In this document: positions 1 to 8,815 of the stretch, one piece after another
Layout: every line of letters starts with the position of its first letter
Numbering within the stretch: position 1 is the first letter of the stretch
Source of the DNA: Isoetes engelmannii
Taxonomy: Eukaryota > Streptophyta > Lycopodiopsida > Isoetales > Isoetaceae
Direction: 5' to 3'
Assembly: GCA_011763485.2 (NCBI GenBank)
Contig: JAANSK020134457.1
Location: 1-26,030, forward strand
Length of the DNA stretch: 26,030 nucleotides
Program-made: the position numbers and the translations under genes
Notes under the pieces: model-generated
Told to the model about the DNA's origin: nothing
Seen by the model: only the letters and a program-made list of their open reading frames with translations
The model's database searches: none

Positions 1-104
1 AGAATTACAAATTGAAATCACGATTTCGTATGAAATAGAATAGCTAAAAAGAAAAGAGAGCATGCGATAGCTGAAAAGGAATGAGAGCAAATTACAGATT
101 GAAA

Positions 105-370
105 GGCGTGAAAGGAGGAGCGAACTTGGGAAGGGGGGCTATTTATAAACCCCCTAGAGTTTTGGGTGGTAATTTAGGGCGGGAGCGTTTTGTAATTATT
201 CCTTCCCGCCTACCAAACCTCCAGGGCAAGTAGATATGGAAAATGCCGAACCTCTGGTCTGACGACACCTGGCTTGGGGGAGGCAGCCATGGAAGAAGAA
301 AGGGCTGTACCCCCTCGCAATCCTATTGGCCGCGCGATTTCCAGCATGGCATCGATTTTGGGCCAATAAG
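105..370 (-). promoter_or_regulatory. Candidate core promoter for a gene beyond the left edge
   Basis: On the minus strand a TATAAATA box lies at 140-147 in a GC-rich setting. The 140 bases downstream of it (towards position 1) are pyrimidine-rich and AUG-poor, as expected of a plant 5' leader. Upstream there are a reverse CCAAT box (ATTGG, 325-329) and a forward CCAAT (363-367). A start site near 105-115 would fit the TATA spacing. The TATA core is nearly palindromic, so plus-strand use cannot be excluded, but no recognisable plus-strand exon follows. The gene itself would be outside the window. This is inference from motif spacing only. Confidence 0.3.
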
Positions 371-691
371 TGACCCCAGCGATCCTCTAATGCTCATGTT
401 ACAATAAAAGATGTCCGAAAATAAATGTCAAGAACAATAAGGTTGACATTTATAAAAACATGTGTTTCATTATGTAGGCAGGTATATAAAGAGGAGTTTT
501 GGAGCACATATGAAGACAAAATGGAGTTGAATGTTGAAGGTCATTGAGTATAAGAGAATAAGGTAATATGTTAAATATGGTGACAATTTGAGTACGCTAG
601 TTTTTCTTCTTTGGAGTATTAAATACGTAGAGCACTTTTAAGTGTTGTTTTTAGATGGAAACACCGGCATACAAATGAGGCAGATTGTCAA

Positions 692-1445
692 ATGAGAACG
701 AGGAGTTGGTTCGTGTATTTAGTCAACAAGAAAAATAACAATTTATCCACAACTAGATTCATAGAATTATTTGTGAATGCTCATCCAACAATTAAACTGT
801 CAGCTCAAACTGCGCCGAAACACGTCAAAAGAATTGTAGAATCCCATGAACCTTTGAGTAAAATTACATGGACATATTCTATGGGCAACCAAATGGAAGA
901 ATCTTTGCATGATGCAATGTATCAGGAGCTCACACAGAGATAAAAGGCAAAGGAATTCCTAAAGGTGCATCCCGAGATTAAATGCAGCGAGCAAACTGTT
1001 CATAGGAATATGCTTTTGATGGTAAAAGGATCATCAAACAATAAGAATGAAACCAAAGGCAATATAAGGTTAGAAGTGTCGGTACCGTCAAGTGTGAGGT
1101 CATGAATTATATCAAAATTCATAAAAAATAATGATGTGAGCATATGTTGTAGACATACATGGACATCTTCTATGGGCGACCAAATGCAGCAATTTTTGCA
1201 TGATGGAATTTATAAGGAGTTGACACAGAGACAGAACGCAAAGGAATTCCTAAAGATGCATCCTGAGATTAAATGTAACGAGCAAACAGTTCAAAGGCAC
1301 ATTCTTTTAATGGAAAAGTGATCATCAAGCAGTAAGAATGAAACTAAAGGCAATACAAGGTTAGATTTGTCACAGTACCTTCAAGTGAAGGTCATGAGTC
1401 ATTTAACGAAGCTCATAAAAACAATGATGCGAGTGTATGTTGCAA
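692..1445 (+). repeat. Three diverged helix-turn-helix-like modules, two as a 291-bp tandem duplication
   Basis: Nucleotides 866-1151 and 1157-1445 are tandem copies with a 291-bp period. Each encodes a module beginning TW(T/S)..MG(D/N)QM and running on to a KEFLK(M/V)HPEIKC.EQTV core. A third, more diverged copy lies upstream at about 755-845 and reads ELFVNAHPTIKLSAQT. The middle copy has a stop after LTQR; the last is open for 61 codons (1136-1321). The spacing of hydrophobic, polar and HP residues suggests short helical DNA-binding units, but I do not recognise the family. Position and orientation suggest they are the N-terminal or accessory part of the adjacent Helitron. They could equally be remnants of an unrelated transposase. 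Confidence 0.55.
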
Positions 1446-1470
1446 GAAGTTTGAAAAAAGTGGTCTGTAG

Positions 1471-2185
1471 ACATGCCTACTTTCAAATGTGAAAGCTGCA
1501 ATAGACTATGGTTTACACATCAGATGCAATGTAAGCAAATACATTTGAAAATAGAATAAATCTTTTAAATGGTATTCATTATGAAGTGGGACATAGAAGA
1601 TGTTCACGATGTCATAGACAAGAGAGAAATGATGGATTAAAAAATATGTGTATGTATATAGTAACAGATGTAAGAACTTTAACTGACCTTGAAGAACATC
1701 TTATATCTTTAAGATTGCCATTTGCTCACATAGCACTATCAGATATGAGAATAGGACAACGTCGTCTACAAGGAGGCATGCTACGCGTGGCTACAAATAT
1801 TGAAACAACTCAAGTGGCTCTACCACGTCTTGATGATGAACATGCAATCATATATCTGCAGTCGAAAAGAAGAATGAGCGATAAAAACGTTTAGGTGGAA
1901 AGAGGTGTGAGACCTGTGGCGGTAATTGCTATATTGAATGATCTCCAACATTCGAGTCTATATAAGAATGCGAATAAGCTGAATGAGGAATAGAAAGCTA
2001 TATTCAGGGATAAGTTTGAGGTCTTATTGGTCGATGATGCAAATGTTGTAGATGCATAATGCGAATAATGCTATAGTCGGCCAAACATTGATGTGAAATT
2101 TGACTCCTGATACAATTAATGATTTTGAGGATAAAATGGTGGTAGTTGCACCAGGGGAAGGTGCATATCCTTTGGGTTTTTTTTA
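1471..2185 (+). pseudogene. Helitron protein N-terminal part: CxxC motif and DUF6570 domain
   Basis: A plus-strand segment reads FKCESCNRLWF (about 1483-1515), the CxxC..LWF signature that precedes DUF6570 in Helitron proteins. A stop and a frame change follow. The open frame 1586-1894 then carries C..C near its start and LTDLEEHLISLRLPF (about 1678-1725), then the GQRRLQGG and LPRLDDEHAI segments and KRRMS, which match the known DUF6570 layout. Downstream, RPVAVIAILNDL..SSLYKNANKLNEE (about 1908-1992) is the region that follows DUF6570, and VVVAPGEGAYPLG (about 2140-2175) is the conserved stretch before the Rep region. The reading is interrupted by stops (for example after NEE) and finally by the foldback insertion. 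Family assignment rests on motif recall, not a database search. Confidence 0.75.
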
Positions 2186-3280
2186 CGATTCTTAATAATT
2201 GGGGTGTTTGGAAACTCTTTCATCAACCAAGAAGATGAGAAGATCACAGACATGAAGATTTGTATTCAGGAAAATAGGATTTGGAGCACAATTTTCCACC
2301 CAACCGGATCCACTGGGTTATGGCAATTACACAACTGGCTTATCATGATGATACCGCTATCTCCACATAGCTTCAAATTCAAAGGCTTTGGCAATAAGAA
2401 TAAGGCCCCAACGCAAATATTCCATCTATCTCAGATCTGCCTAAGCGCAGCCTGCTGTGGTGATCTCTGCAGCAGAATCCGATGGTTGCAGGTCCGAGAG
2501 AGATTCCTGGTTTAACTGTTAGGTCTGCTATCTTGTCCGCTACAATAATCGTTAGGCATGTTCGCTGCTGTCGATGCTACTACAGGAGATATTGGTCGGC
2601 TACAAATTGTCGAAGTAGCAACTGATGTTCCGCTACTCTAAGTCTTGTAACAAAAGCCGGTTCCCTTTTATAATCATAGCCCTTCTTCCAATAAAGGTCT
2701 TCCTTTATGAAGCTACTTCCCTTTTATTACGATCAAATGGGGAAGTAGCTGCATCTAATAAAAGCAAGATCTTTATTGGAAGAAGGGCTACGATTATAAA
2801 AGGGAACCGGCTTTTGTTACAAGACTTACAGTAGCGGAACAACAGTTGCTACTTCGACAATTTGTAGCCGACCAATATCTCCTGCAGTAGCATCGACAGC
2901 AACGAACTCGCCTAACGATTACTATAGCGGACAGGATAGCAGACCTAACAGTTAAACCAGGAATCTCTCCCGGACCTGCAACCATCGGATTCTGCTGCAG
3001 AGATCACCATAGCAGGCTGCGCTTAGGCAGATCTGAGATAGATGGAATATTTGCGTTGGGGCCTTATTCTTATTGCCAAAGCCTTTGAATTTGAAGCTAT
3101 GTGGAGATAGTGGTATCATCATGATAAGCCAGTTATGTAATTGCCATAACCCAGTGGACCGGTTGGGCGGAAAATTGTGCTCCAAATCCTATTTTCCTGA
3201 ATACAAATCTTCATGTCTATGATCTTCTCATCTTCTTGGTTGATGAAAGAGTTTCCAAACACCCCAATTATTAAGAATCG
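2186..3280. mobile_element. 1.1-kb foldback element with ~540-bp inverted arms and TA flanks
   Basis: The left arm 2186-2721 is the reverse complement of the right arm 2739-3280, with only a 17-nt loop (2722-2738). By eye the outer 320 bp of the arms are about 98% identical and the inner part about 93%, with mostly transitions. Termini begin CGATTCTTAATAATTGGGG. Both sides are flanked by TA (2184-2185 and 3281-3282), as in Tc1/mariner-like target duplications. The Helitron reading frame stops at the left edge (PLGFF) and resumes at the right edge (VEEECF), so this is an insertion rather than a rearranged host palindrome. It has no transposase. The open frames within the arms (2204-2515 and 2952-3185) are mirror copies of one another and are not convincing genes. 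Superfamily assignment is tentative. Confidence 0.85.
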
Positions 3281-3283
3281 TAA

Positions 3284-4060
3284 CAGTTTTTATAGTACTC
3301 CATGTGTAGAAGAGGAATGTTTTTCAAGGCTATTTGGTGGATAGCCCAGGCCTAAGTGGATATATGATGCATTTACTTACAAAGAAATTTGTCAATGGGA
3401 GCTAACAAGTGCAGATCGACGATTTGCTAGAGATCAAATGAACACATTCTTAAAATTTGTTAAGGATGAGATTCACTTTGTCTGCGGGTCTGCTAATATG
3501 CGAATACGTCGAGGCAACGAGGCGAACTCAATATAACAGCTGGTGATGCATCTGATCTTAAGAAGTTACATGATATATGTAAATCCGATCTAGGCTTTCG
3601 CGATTTACAATCCTTGAGATCATCTCCAATTAAGTTGGATCTAGTAAAGAAAAATGCACTTGCCATGACAAGAGAAATAAGATCCCCTTCAATGTTTGCT
3701 ACGTTTAGTATGGCAGAGTCAAATTGGCATGAATTAATTGCAGCTCTAATTTTCTTGAATCTTGATATTGTAAAAGAGACAGGTGTTGAGAATTGGGATG
3801 AAGAGAAGCTCATCTTACAATTGAATAGAGCTGATCCTGTACTTGTACATGTTGCTATGTCAACTGCATTGAGGCAATGAAGAAAGCACTTCAACAAGAT
3901 AAGGATTTGGCAGGAATAGTGAAAGATTTTGTTTACATTACATAGTTCCAACATAGAGGAAGCCTGCAAGACCACATGATGTTATGGATTGAGGGAGCAT
4001 CACAGTATCCATATGCTACGTATGACAAAATTGTAGCATTTGTTGATAAATTTTAATAAC
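3284..4060 (+). pseudogene. Helitron Rep region, first half (Helitron N-like and HUH)
   Basis: After the foldback insertion the Helitron reading resumes with VEEECFSRLF (about 3308-3335), then YKEICQWEL and SADRRFARDQMN (about 3385-3440). It continues with DLGFRDLQSLRSSPIKLDL and KKNALAMTREI, then PSMFATFSMAESNWHEL (about 3680-3740) and LNRADPVLV. This is the canonical run found in DUF6570-type Helitrons. Further on, FQHRGSLQDHMMLW (about 3945-3985) corresponds to the HUH motif. The first histidine of the usual HxH appears replaced by glutamine (QDH), which would be expected to abolish nicking. The clearest open stretch is 3614-3880; stops and frame changes separate it from both neighbours. 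Confidence 0.8.
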
Positions 4061-4149
4061 AACAGATATTGATACACTTCCTGTTGATATGCAAACAATG
4101 CAACTGCAATGCAACTACACAGACACACTAAGACATGTAGGAAGAAGAA

Positions 4150-4745
4150 GATATTGCTTGCAGATTTGATTTGCCTCATCTCCATACACGTGTACAGGAG
4201 ATGAGGCAAATGTTCTTCAAGCGAAGAAGTTGAAATTGAGAGAATGGTTGAAGAAATATCATAAGGATGATACAAAGGACTTGGAGACCATGTTGTCTGA
4301 ACTTGACATTATAGAAGATGTTTACATGAAAGTTTTGGCGTTTGGCTTGAAAGGACCTAAAGTGTTTTTGAAGAGGAGATTGAGGCACTGCAAAGTCAAT
4401 GCATTTAGTTATAGAATAGCCATATTATGGATAGCAAACACAGATTTTCAATATATATTTTATGCATATGCCATCGATATGTACTGTCGGTCGTATATAA
4501 CAACACCTGAATCTGAGATTTCAGGAACACTTGCAAAAGTGATAGAAATATGTAATAAGAACAATGTGCATGTAGTAGAAAGAATAAGGAGGCTAGGAAA
4601 TGCATTGATTCTTGTCAAGAGCTAAGCATATCTGAAGCTACCATATTATTACTGGGTATTCCCCTTCAAATAAGATCGCGTATTGTGATATTTATTGACA
4701 CTAATGTTCCAGAAAATCGAAGCTACATTCTGCAGAGGAAAGGTG
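4150..4745 (+). pseudogene. Helitron Rep region, second half (catalytic tyrosines)
   Basis: CRFDLP (about 4160-4177) matches the CRF.FP motif of Helitron Rep. The open frame 4230-4625 (131 codons) contains FLKRR (4365-4379), an IANTDFQYIFYAYA stretch (about 4431-4472) and YCRSY (4482-4496). The two tyrosines spaced four residues apart correspond to the Y2 active site; the lysine that normally follows is missing. RIRRLGNALI (4581-4610) follows. In a shifted frame come LSISEATILLLGIPL and FIDTNVPENRSYILQRK (4625-4742), which are the standard continuation towards the helicase. The match then ends abruptly where the LINE begins at about 4746. The helicase is not in the window. Confidence 0.75.
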
Positions 4746-4790
4746 AGGCACGACGTTGTAGACCCATCATAACATCTGCCTCTGTAATAA

Positions 4791-6385
4791 CTAGTCGCAG
4801 CCCATCTGTGGGGGTGCTGTTGTCCGACCTTCCAATGGATCATAAAGTCGTTGCAAATATTGCACCCACTGCTCCGAGGTAATGTTCCCTGTAGGTTGTA
4901 GAGGCTTTCTCAATACCCTTATCCAGAATGTCTTGGGGTGTCGATCCAAGAGATAGAACATCTGTTGCTGGTGTTCTGCAAGGTATCTAGCCTTCTTTCC
5001 CTTGAGAAAGTACAATACTAGTTGATTTCATGTGGGTGCAAGGTGGGATCAGTGATCTGACGAAGTCAGCATTTGAACTCCTTAAATTCGTCATCAAACC
5101 ACCGGTTGTGAGAGAAGGTGGTAGCTCCCAAAGGTCTCCGTGAGCGGCCTCTTCCAAAGCAACTGTCAGCGGCAGTCAAATACAACTGAGTCAACCGGGC
5201 AGTTTGCCGCTGCACTGTGGGAAGCCGTAGTATTCCCTCTAGGTCATGCTCAACCATTTAGGCATAGATCTCAGCTTGAGCGTAGCCAGGCGCAACTGGG
5301 GCGCACGAAGTGTTGAGGTAATGGGCGAGTGAACCACCCTCCAATCTATGTGCAGGAAAAAGGGGTTGGTGGTCTGAGTCCACTTCCTCGTCCCGACTAT
5401 CTGTTCCAATGCCAAAATGGAAAATCAGATGCAGATCATGTTCCCCCGTCATGACGTAATCCACAACACTGGAACCACCTCCCTGGTTCTCCTGTCTACA
5501 AGTGCACCGACCAGAGGACGGCCACTGTGCCAGCCCATTGCAAATGATCAAGTCAAAAGTGTTGCATAGTAACGACAACTACCGCCCATGGTGTGTAACA
5601 TGGTGGTCATCTAATATCCTTGGCCAAGCAACCTTAGCAAGGTTTTACTACAACACATCCTCTGCCAAGGGTTCAAATTTTGGGACATGCTCCACCCCCG
5701 TGCGTGCATTGAAGTCTCCAAGTAGCATGACCTTACCCAATTGCTTGTGCTGCTGTATGTCATCATATAGATCGACATAGGGCTCTAGCCTGTCCACATA
5801 CAAATGAGTGTTATAGAAGTTTCTCTCGACATGTGGAAAGTAGCATGTTGCTACAAAGAGGGGGTTGACAGTGTCATACTGCACGCGTACCCACAAGTAG
5901 CGATTGTATCTGTCTGTCTTTTGCAGAGAGATTGACGGCCCTAAGGCTGAGCGATAGTAGCAGGCAAACCCCCCCTTCCCCCTCCCCCCCCCCAATGGCC
6001 ACACTTGCATGTGCACTCATTGAAGACTAAGAATTTCAGATATCCTGGGTGGTATGACAGCTTGTGACCTGCATGTCTCATGTTTCCTTAAGGAAAATGA
6101 GATCCATACCTGCTGCAATCGAGTTGAGACTTTCTCCTTTCTGCTAAGGGAAGCTTCGACAGTTCCAAGACATTATACGGAGGCACAATTCCTATTTGCT
6201 AGCAGCAGATGAAGATGTGCGGGGAGCGGCAACGGCAGCAGGGGGAGTACATGCGGAGTTGAAGCAACTGGAGTAGGAGGGACGGGAGGGGCTGGCAGAG
6301 CGGAGCTACTAGCAGGGGTAGCAATGGCAGATGCTTGTGCAGTAGCAGCAGAGGGGCCTCTGGTTGCTGCAGTAGCATGATGCAA
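4791..6385 (-). pseudogene. LINE copy 1 ORF2 start: EEP endonuclease and linker, no RT
   Basis: Minus-strand segments read in order. An Ala/Pro-rich N-terminal stretch (6385-6173) comes first. The endonuclease core (6016-5648) has GGFACYYRS, RYLWVRV, VATCYFPH and the catalytic GDFNARTG. A second core piece (5578-5258) has FDLIICNGLAQWP, SSVVDYVMTG and the C-terminal SDHQPL motif (catalytic Asp-His pair). The linker (5257-5066 and 5015-4791) has CFGRGR, RWFDDEF, HPKTFWIRVL and SEQWVQYLQRLYDPL. A G-rich homopolymer at 5970-5992 disturbs the GGGVA-type region. The endonuclease would nick target DNA for target-primed reverse transcription. Catalytic residues are still readable although the frame is broken in several places. 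Confidence 0.75.
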
Positions 6386-6416
6386 ACAACTTGTGTCGGT
6401 CTGAATCAGACCTTGC

Positions 6417-7802
6417 CTAGGACCAATCCGGCGTCCCCTCCCCCAGGTGGCAGATGCTCTTGACCTGAACTAACGCTTGTCGGCGAGACTCTTGTTGCAT
6501 TAAAGTGAGTTCCTGATCAACGTAGAGGGTGGTGCCCTTCAATTGCTTGTGCTGACGCAATATTACTTCTCGCACCCGAGTGTCTGCGACAGTGAATGTG
6601 ACCACGTGTGGCCAGTTTGTGCGTGGAGCACCAAGGCAGCTTTTCCGCACAATGCGTACTGGGGCCTCGAATGTCATATGAGAGAGGACCTGTTGCTGGA
6701 GGCGCCTAATGAGATGCTCTTATGCTTTCTCTGAGAGTTCACACACCACCACATTGTGACGTCTCCGGCTGCCCTCCTGTTACTCACTAGGCTTTGGAGC
6801 AATGTTGGTCGCCTCAACAGGTGGTGGCTGTTGTTGATGAGGTGCGTAGGAGAGGTGTGGCGACACTGGACGCCGTGATGGGCCAGCAGATGCCTGTATG
6901 TTCTGGCGTCTTGCAGGCATGTGATCCTCTGAAGTAGGTACATCATGTGGACGCCGGTCAATAGGGGCATAAGATGACATTGTAGGAGGTTGGGTAGCCT
7001 GCACCCCTTGCACTTGAGACCTTAGCTCTTGCAGGAGCTTCTGTTGTTTTTCCAATTCACTCATGCAATGTTTCAACTGAGCATGATCATCTGCATGGAG
7101 GCCCTTGCCCTCCTGAGCAACTAAGGTACGCAGTCCATATACCTCTCGGTCTTGCATATCCTTCTTATGCTCCAACCCCTAAAGTTTGGAGGCCAGTTCC
7201 GCATCCCTAGCTCAGGAGGTTTCCTACCAACAACTGATCTTGGTCTGGAAGGCTGTCATCTCCTCAGCCTCTGTGCGAAGTTGGGACAGGAGTGCCTAAA
7301 TCTCCTGCTCAATGCTCTCTGGCGCAATCCATGGTGTCAATGCAAGAGGACAGAGTGTCCAGACTCGTTTGAAGATCTGCAAGCCTTGCCCTATCTTGTT
7401 GCCTTTCAGAGTGTGCTAGGCGAAGGCCATCCTCAAGCTGTTGTATGCGGGTCTCCATGCTTGTAACAAGCTGTTTTTCTGCGGCCAGTTGTTTCTTGAG
7501 CAATTTGGGTGTGGAGGCCTGCATGTCCTCTGTCAAAGCAGTGATTCTAGCGTGTTGCTTTCTCCCATCTCTTGAATCTGTTTCCAGTGCTCCTCAGGTG
7601 TCTGGACTGGTGGCGTCGATGCACAGGTGCAGCTTGCTGTCAAGATGGAGTGTCTATCATATGTCTGACGTGCTATGTATGTTACATGAGACTTTGGTTG
7701 CGCCTCTCTTTTAAGTGTGAACTTGTCAACTTTCCTTGTGTTGTCTGGTCTGCGGTTGGGGATGGCATCTATGTACTCTCCCAAGAGAAAGTTCACTGCC
7801 AT
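6417..7802 (-). pseudogene. LINE copy 1 ORF1: coiled-coil and RRM-like protein
   Basis: Three readable pieces occur in order on the minus strand. Residues from 7802-7533 form the N-terminus, in a different frame from the next piece. Pieces 7536-7309 and 7175-6780 are rich in Glu, Gln, Leu and Lys heptads (for example LKKQLAAEKQLV and LEKQQKLLQELR), as in ORF1 coiled coils, followed by a Pro/His/Gln-rich stretch. The piece at 6677-6417 reads VTFTVADTRVREVILRQ..KQLKGTTLYVDQELT, the layout of the RRM-like nucleic-acid-binding domain of plant LINE ORF1. A stop at 6780 lies between the last two, which share a frame. The protein would bind the element's own RNA. The same RRM-like stretch appears in LINE copy 2, which supports it independently. 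Confidence 0.65.
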
Positions 7803-8010
7803 ATCAGCTTTAGGTATAGGGGACTACGTGTCCACACGATCCACATGCATATCTACATGCATGTCAGGGACTATGGGCTCGTCTGGCTCCTCTATCATCG
7901 AGGTTGCCATGACTAGAGTGCTAATCTATAGCTGCTTCCTTGAAAGCCTCCAAGCACTTTATCGCGCCCACCTTTGTCCCCTTTTAGATGCCCGTCTAAA
8001 TGTCTTATGG

Positions 8011-8395
8011 GCTACCACCAAAACCCTAGCACATAGCTCGGAAAACTGCTGATTTGAGCACTAACACAAAGCCAAGAATGCAGGTATCATACACAATTGG
8101 AGAGTTCTCAAAACCAGCTTTCCAATGAGCCCAAGCACACAAAAATCTGACACCGAATGTGAGAGATACGGTTTGTCGAAGTTTTTGCCAGCTGCCGCCA
8201 AAACCCTAGCATACAGTCCGGAAAATTGCTGGTTTGAGCATCGAAATGGACACAATCATACAAATATCATATACCTTTGGAAAGATCTCTGAACCGGCTT
8301 TCCAAAAAGCCCAAGCCCATGAAAATCTGACACTGGATGTGAGCGATATGACCAATCAAAATTTTGTCGCAAAAACCCTAAGCATGAACCCGATA
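8011..8395. repeat. 180-bp tandem repeat, two full units and a partial third, each with a telobox
   Basis: Units begin at 8011 and 8191 (exact 180-bp spacing), and a third start is recognisable near 8365-8383. Each unit opens with an AAACCCTA telobox-like motif followed by AGC. The two full units are roughly 75-80% identical by eye. They lie about 210 bp upstream of the LINE copy 1 ORF1 start (7802, minus strand). They could therefore be 5'-UTR promoter monomers of that element, as in some animal L1s, or an unrelated satellite fragment. The second LINE copy in this window begins inside ORF1, so it cannot test the link. Confidence 0.75.
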
Positions 8396-8449
8396 CATCT
8401 AGACCACTCCATTCAAGATGGAGCTGACCAGTACCTTGATCAAGTAAAG

Positions 8450-8473
8450 AGGCGGAAGGCGGAAGGCGGAAGG
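8450..8473. repeat. GGCGGAA short tandem repeat
   Basis: The heptamer-like unit GGCGGAA is repeated about three times between 8450 and 8473. It sits between the 180-bp repeats and the alternating-motif cluster. No function is implied. Confidence 0.7.
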
Positions 8474-8558
8474 TCCAATTGCAAGCTAATAGCTTGGACA
8501 ACTATTAATAACATTTTCTAACATAAAATAGACATGGTGATCATTGTTTATGGAGTGG

Positions 8559-8815
8559 ATAACACCTTGCTCAAAGGGCGTTGTGAGAATAAAATTCAGG
8601 GGCAATATGGCCATGGCCAAAATGGCGAGGGTGTGCGGCACGCACGGCCGAGACATTTTGGCCATGGCCATATTGCCCAAGAATTTTATTCCCGTAACGC
8701 CCGAGGGCCAAGGCGGTATCTCCCTTAACACCGTGCTCCGAGGGTGTTATGAGCCTTCCTGATAACGCCCTAGGGTGTTATGGGGCTTCATGATAACGCC
8801 ATAGGGCGTTAAGGC
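8559..8815. repeat. Alternating GGYGTTA/TAACRCC cluster with a 49-bp-arm hairpin
   Basis: Arms 8575-8624 and 8654-8702 are inverted copies (about 44 of 49 positions match), each with GGCCATGGCC near the centre and closing on a GC-rich loop. The motif GGYGTTA or its complement recurs about nine times, in alternating orientation: near 8559, 8575, 8695, 8724, 8744, 8762, 8774, 8793 and 8804. From 8741 on it forms a tandem array with a 31-bp period (starts 8741, 8772, 8803), each unit itself a small hairpin. No coding content is visible. It may be the end of a non-autonomous transposon, a palindromic minisatellite, or part of the LINE 5' region. Confidence 0.75.

Larger units (their letters stand above)
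692..4745 (+). mobile_element. Decayed Helitron (DUF6570/Helentron-like), 3' truncated
   Basis: Translated segments in plus orientation follow the order of a rolling-circle Helitron protein. A CxxC motif (1485-1530) is followed by a DUF6570 region (1690-2000), an APGEG motif (2146-2160), the Helitron N-like region (3290-3880), the HUH region (about 3940-3990), a CRF-type motif (about 4158) and the catalytic tyrosine region (4482-4496). The last recognisable match ends near 4740, where an oppositely oriented LINE begins. The helicase domain is therefore absent, and neither terminal hairpin nor CTRR-type end is visible. Several in-frame stops and frame changes show it is a fossil. The foldback element at 2186-3280 is nested inside. 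The 692-1445 modules may belong to the same element; that part is inferred from position and orientation. Confidence 0.8.
4746..7802 (-). mobile_element. LINE copy 1 (L1-like), 5' half only: ORF1, endonuclease and linker
   Basis: Read on the minus strand from 7802 to 4746. ORF1 begins at MAVNFLLGEY (7802) and runs through coiled-coil-rich segments and an RRM-like region. It is followed by an Ala/Pro-rich linker, an apurinic-type (EEP) endonuclease and the endonuclease-RT linker. The last readable stretch is ITEADVMMGLQRR (about 4750-4790), where the reverse transcriptase normally starts. The junction with the Helitron falls at about 4745. LINE copies are usually truncated at the 5' end, but here the 3' half, with RT and tail, is missing. 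Frame changes occur between segments, so it is dead. Clade assignment to L1-like is tentative. Confidence 0.8.

Noticed and set aside
2204-2515. 103-codon open frame in the foldback left arm
   Set aside because: The same frame is mirrored in the right arm (2952-3185) simply because the arms are inverted copies; no family motif.
3493-3975. 160-codon minus-strand open frame
   Set aside because: It is the antisense shadow of the Helitron Rep region, which shows the conserved motifs on the plus strand.
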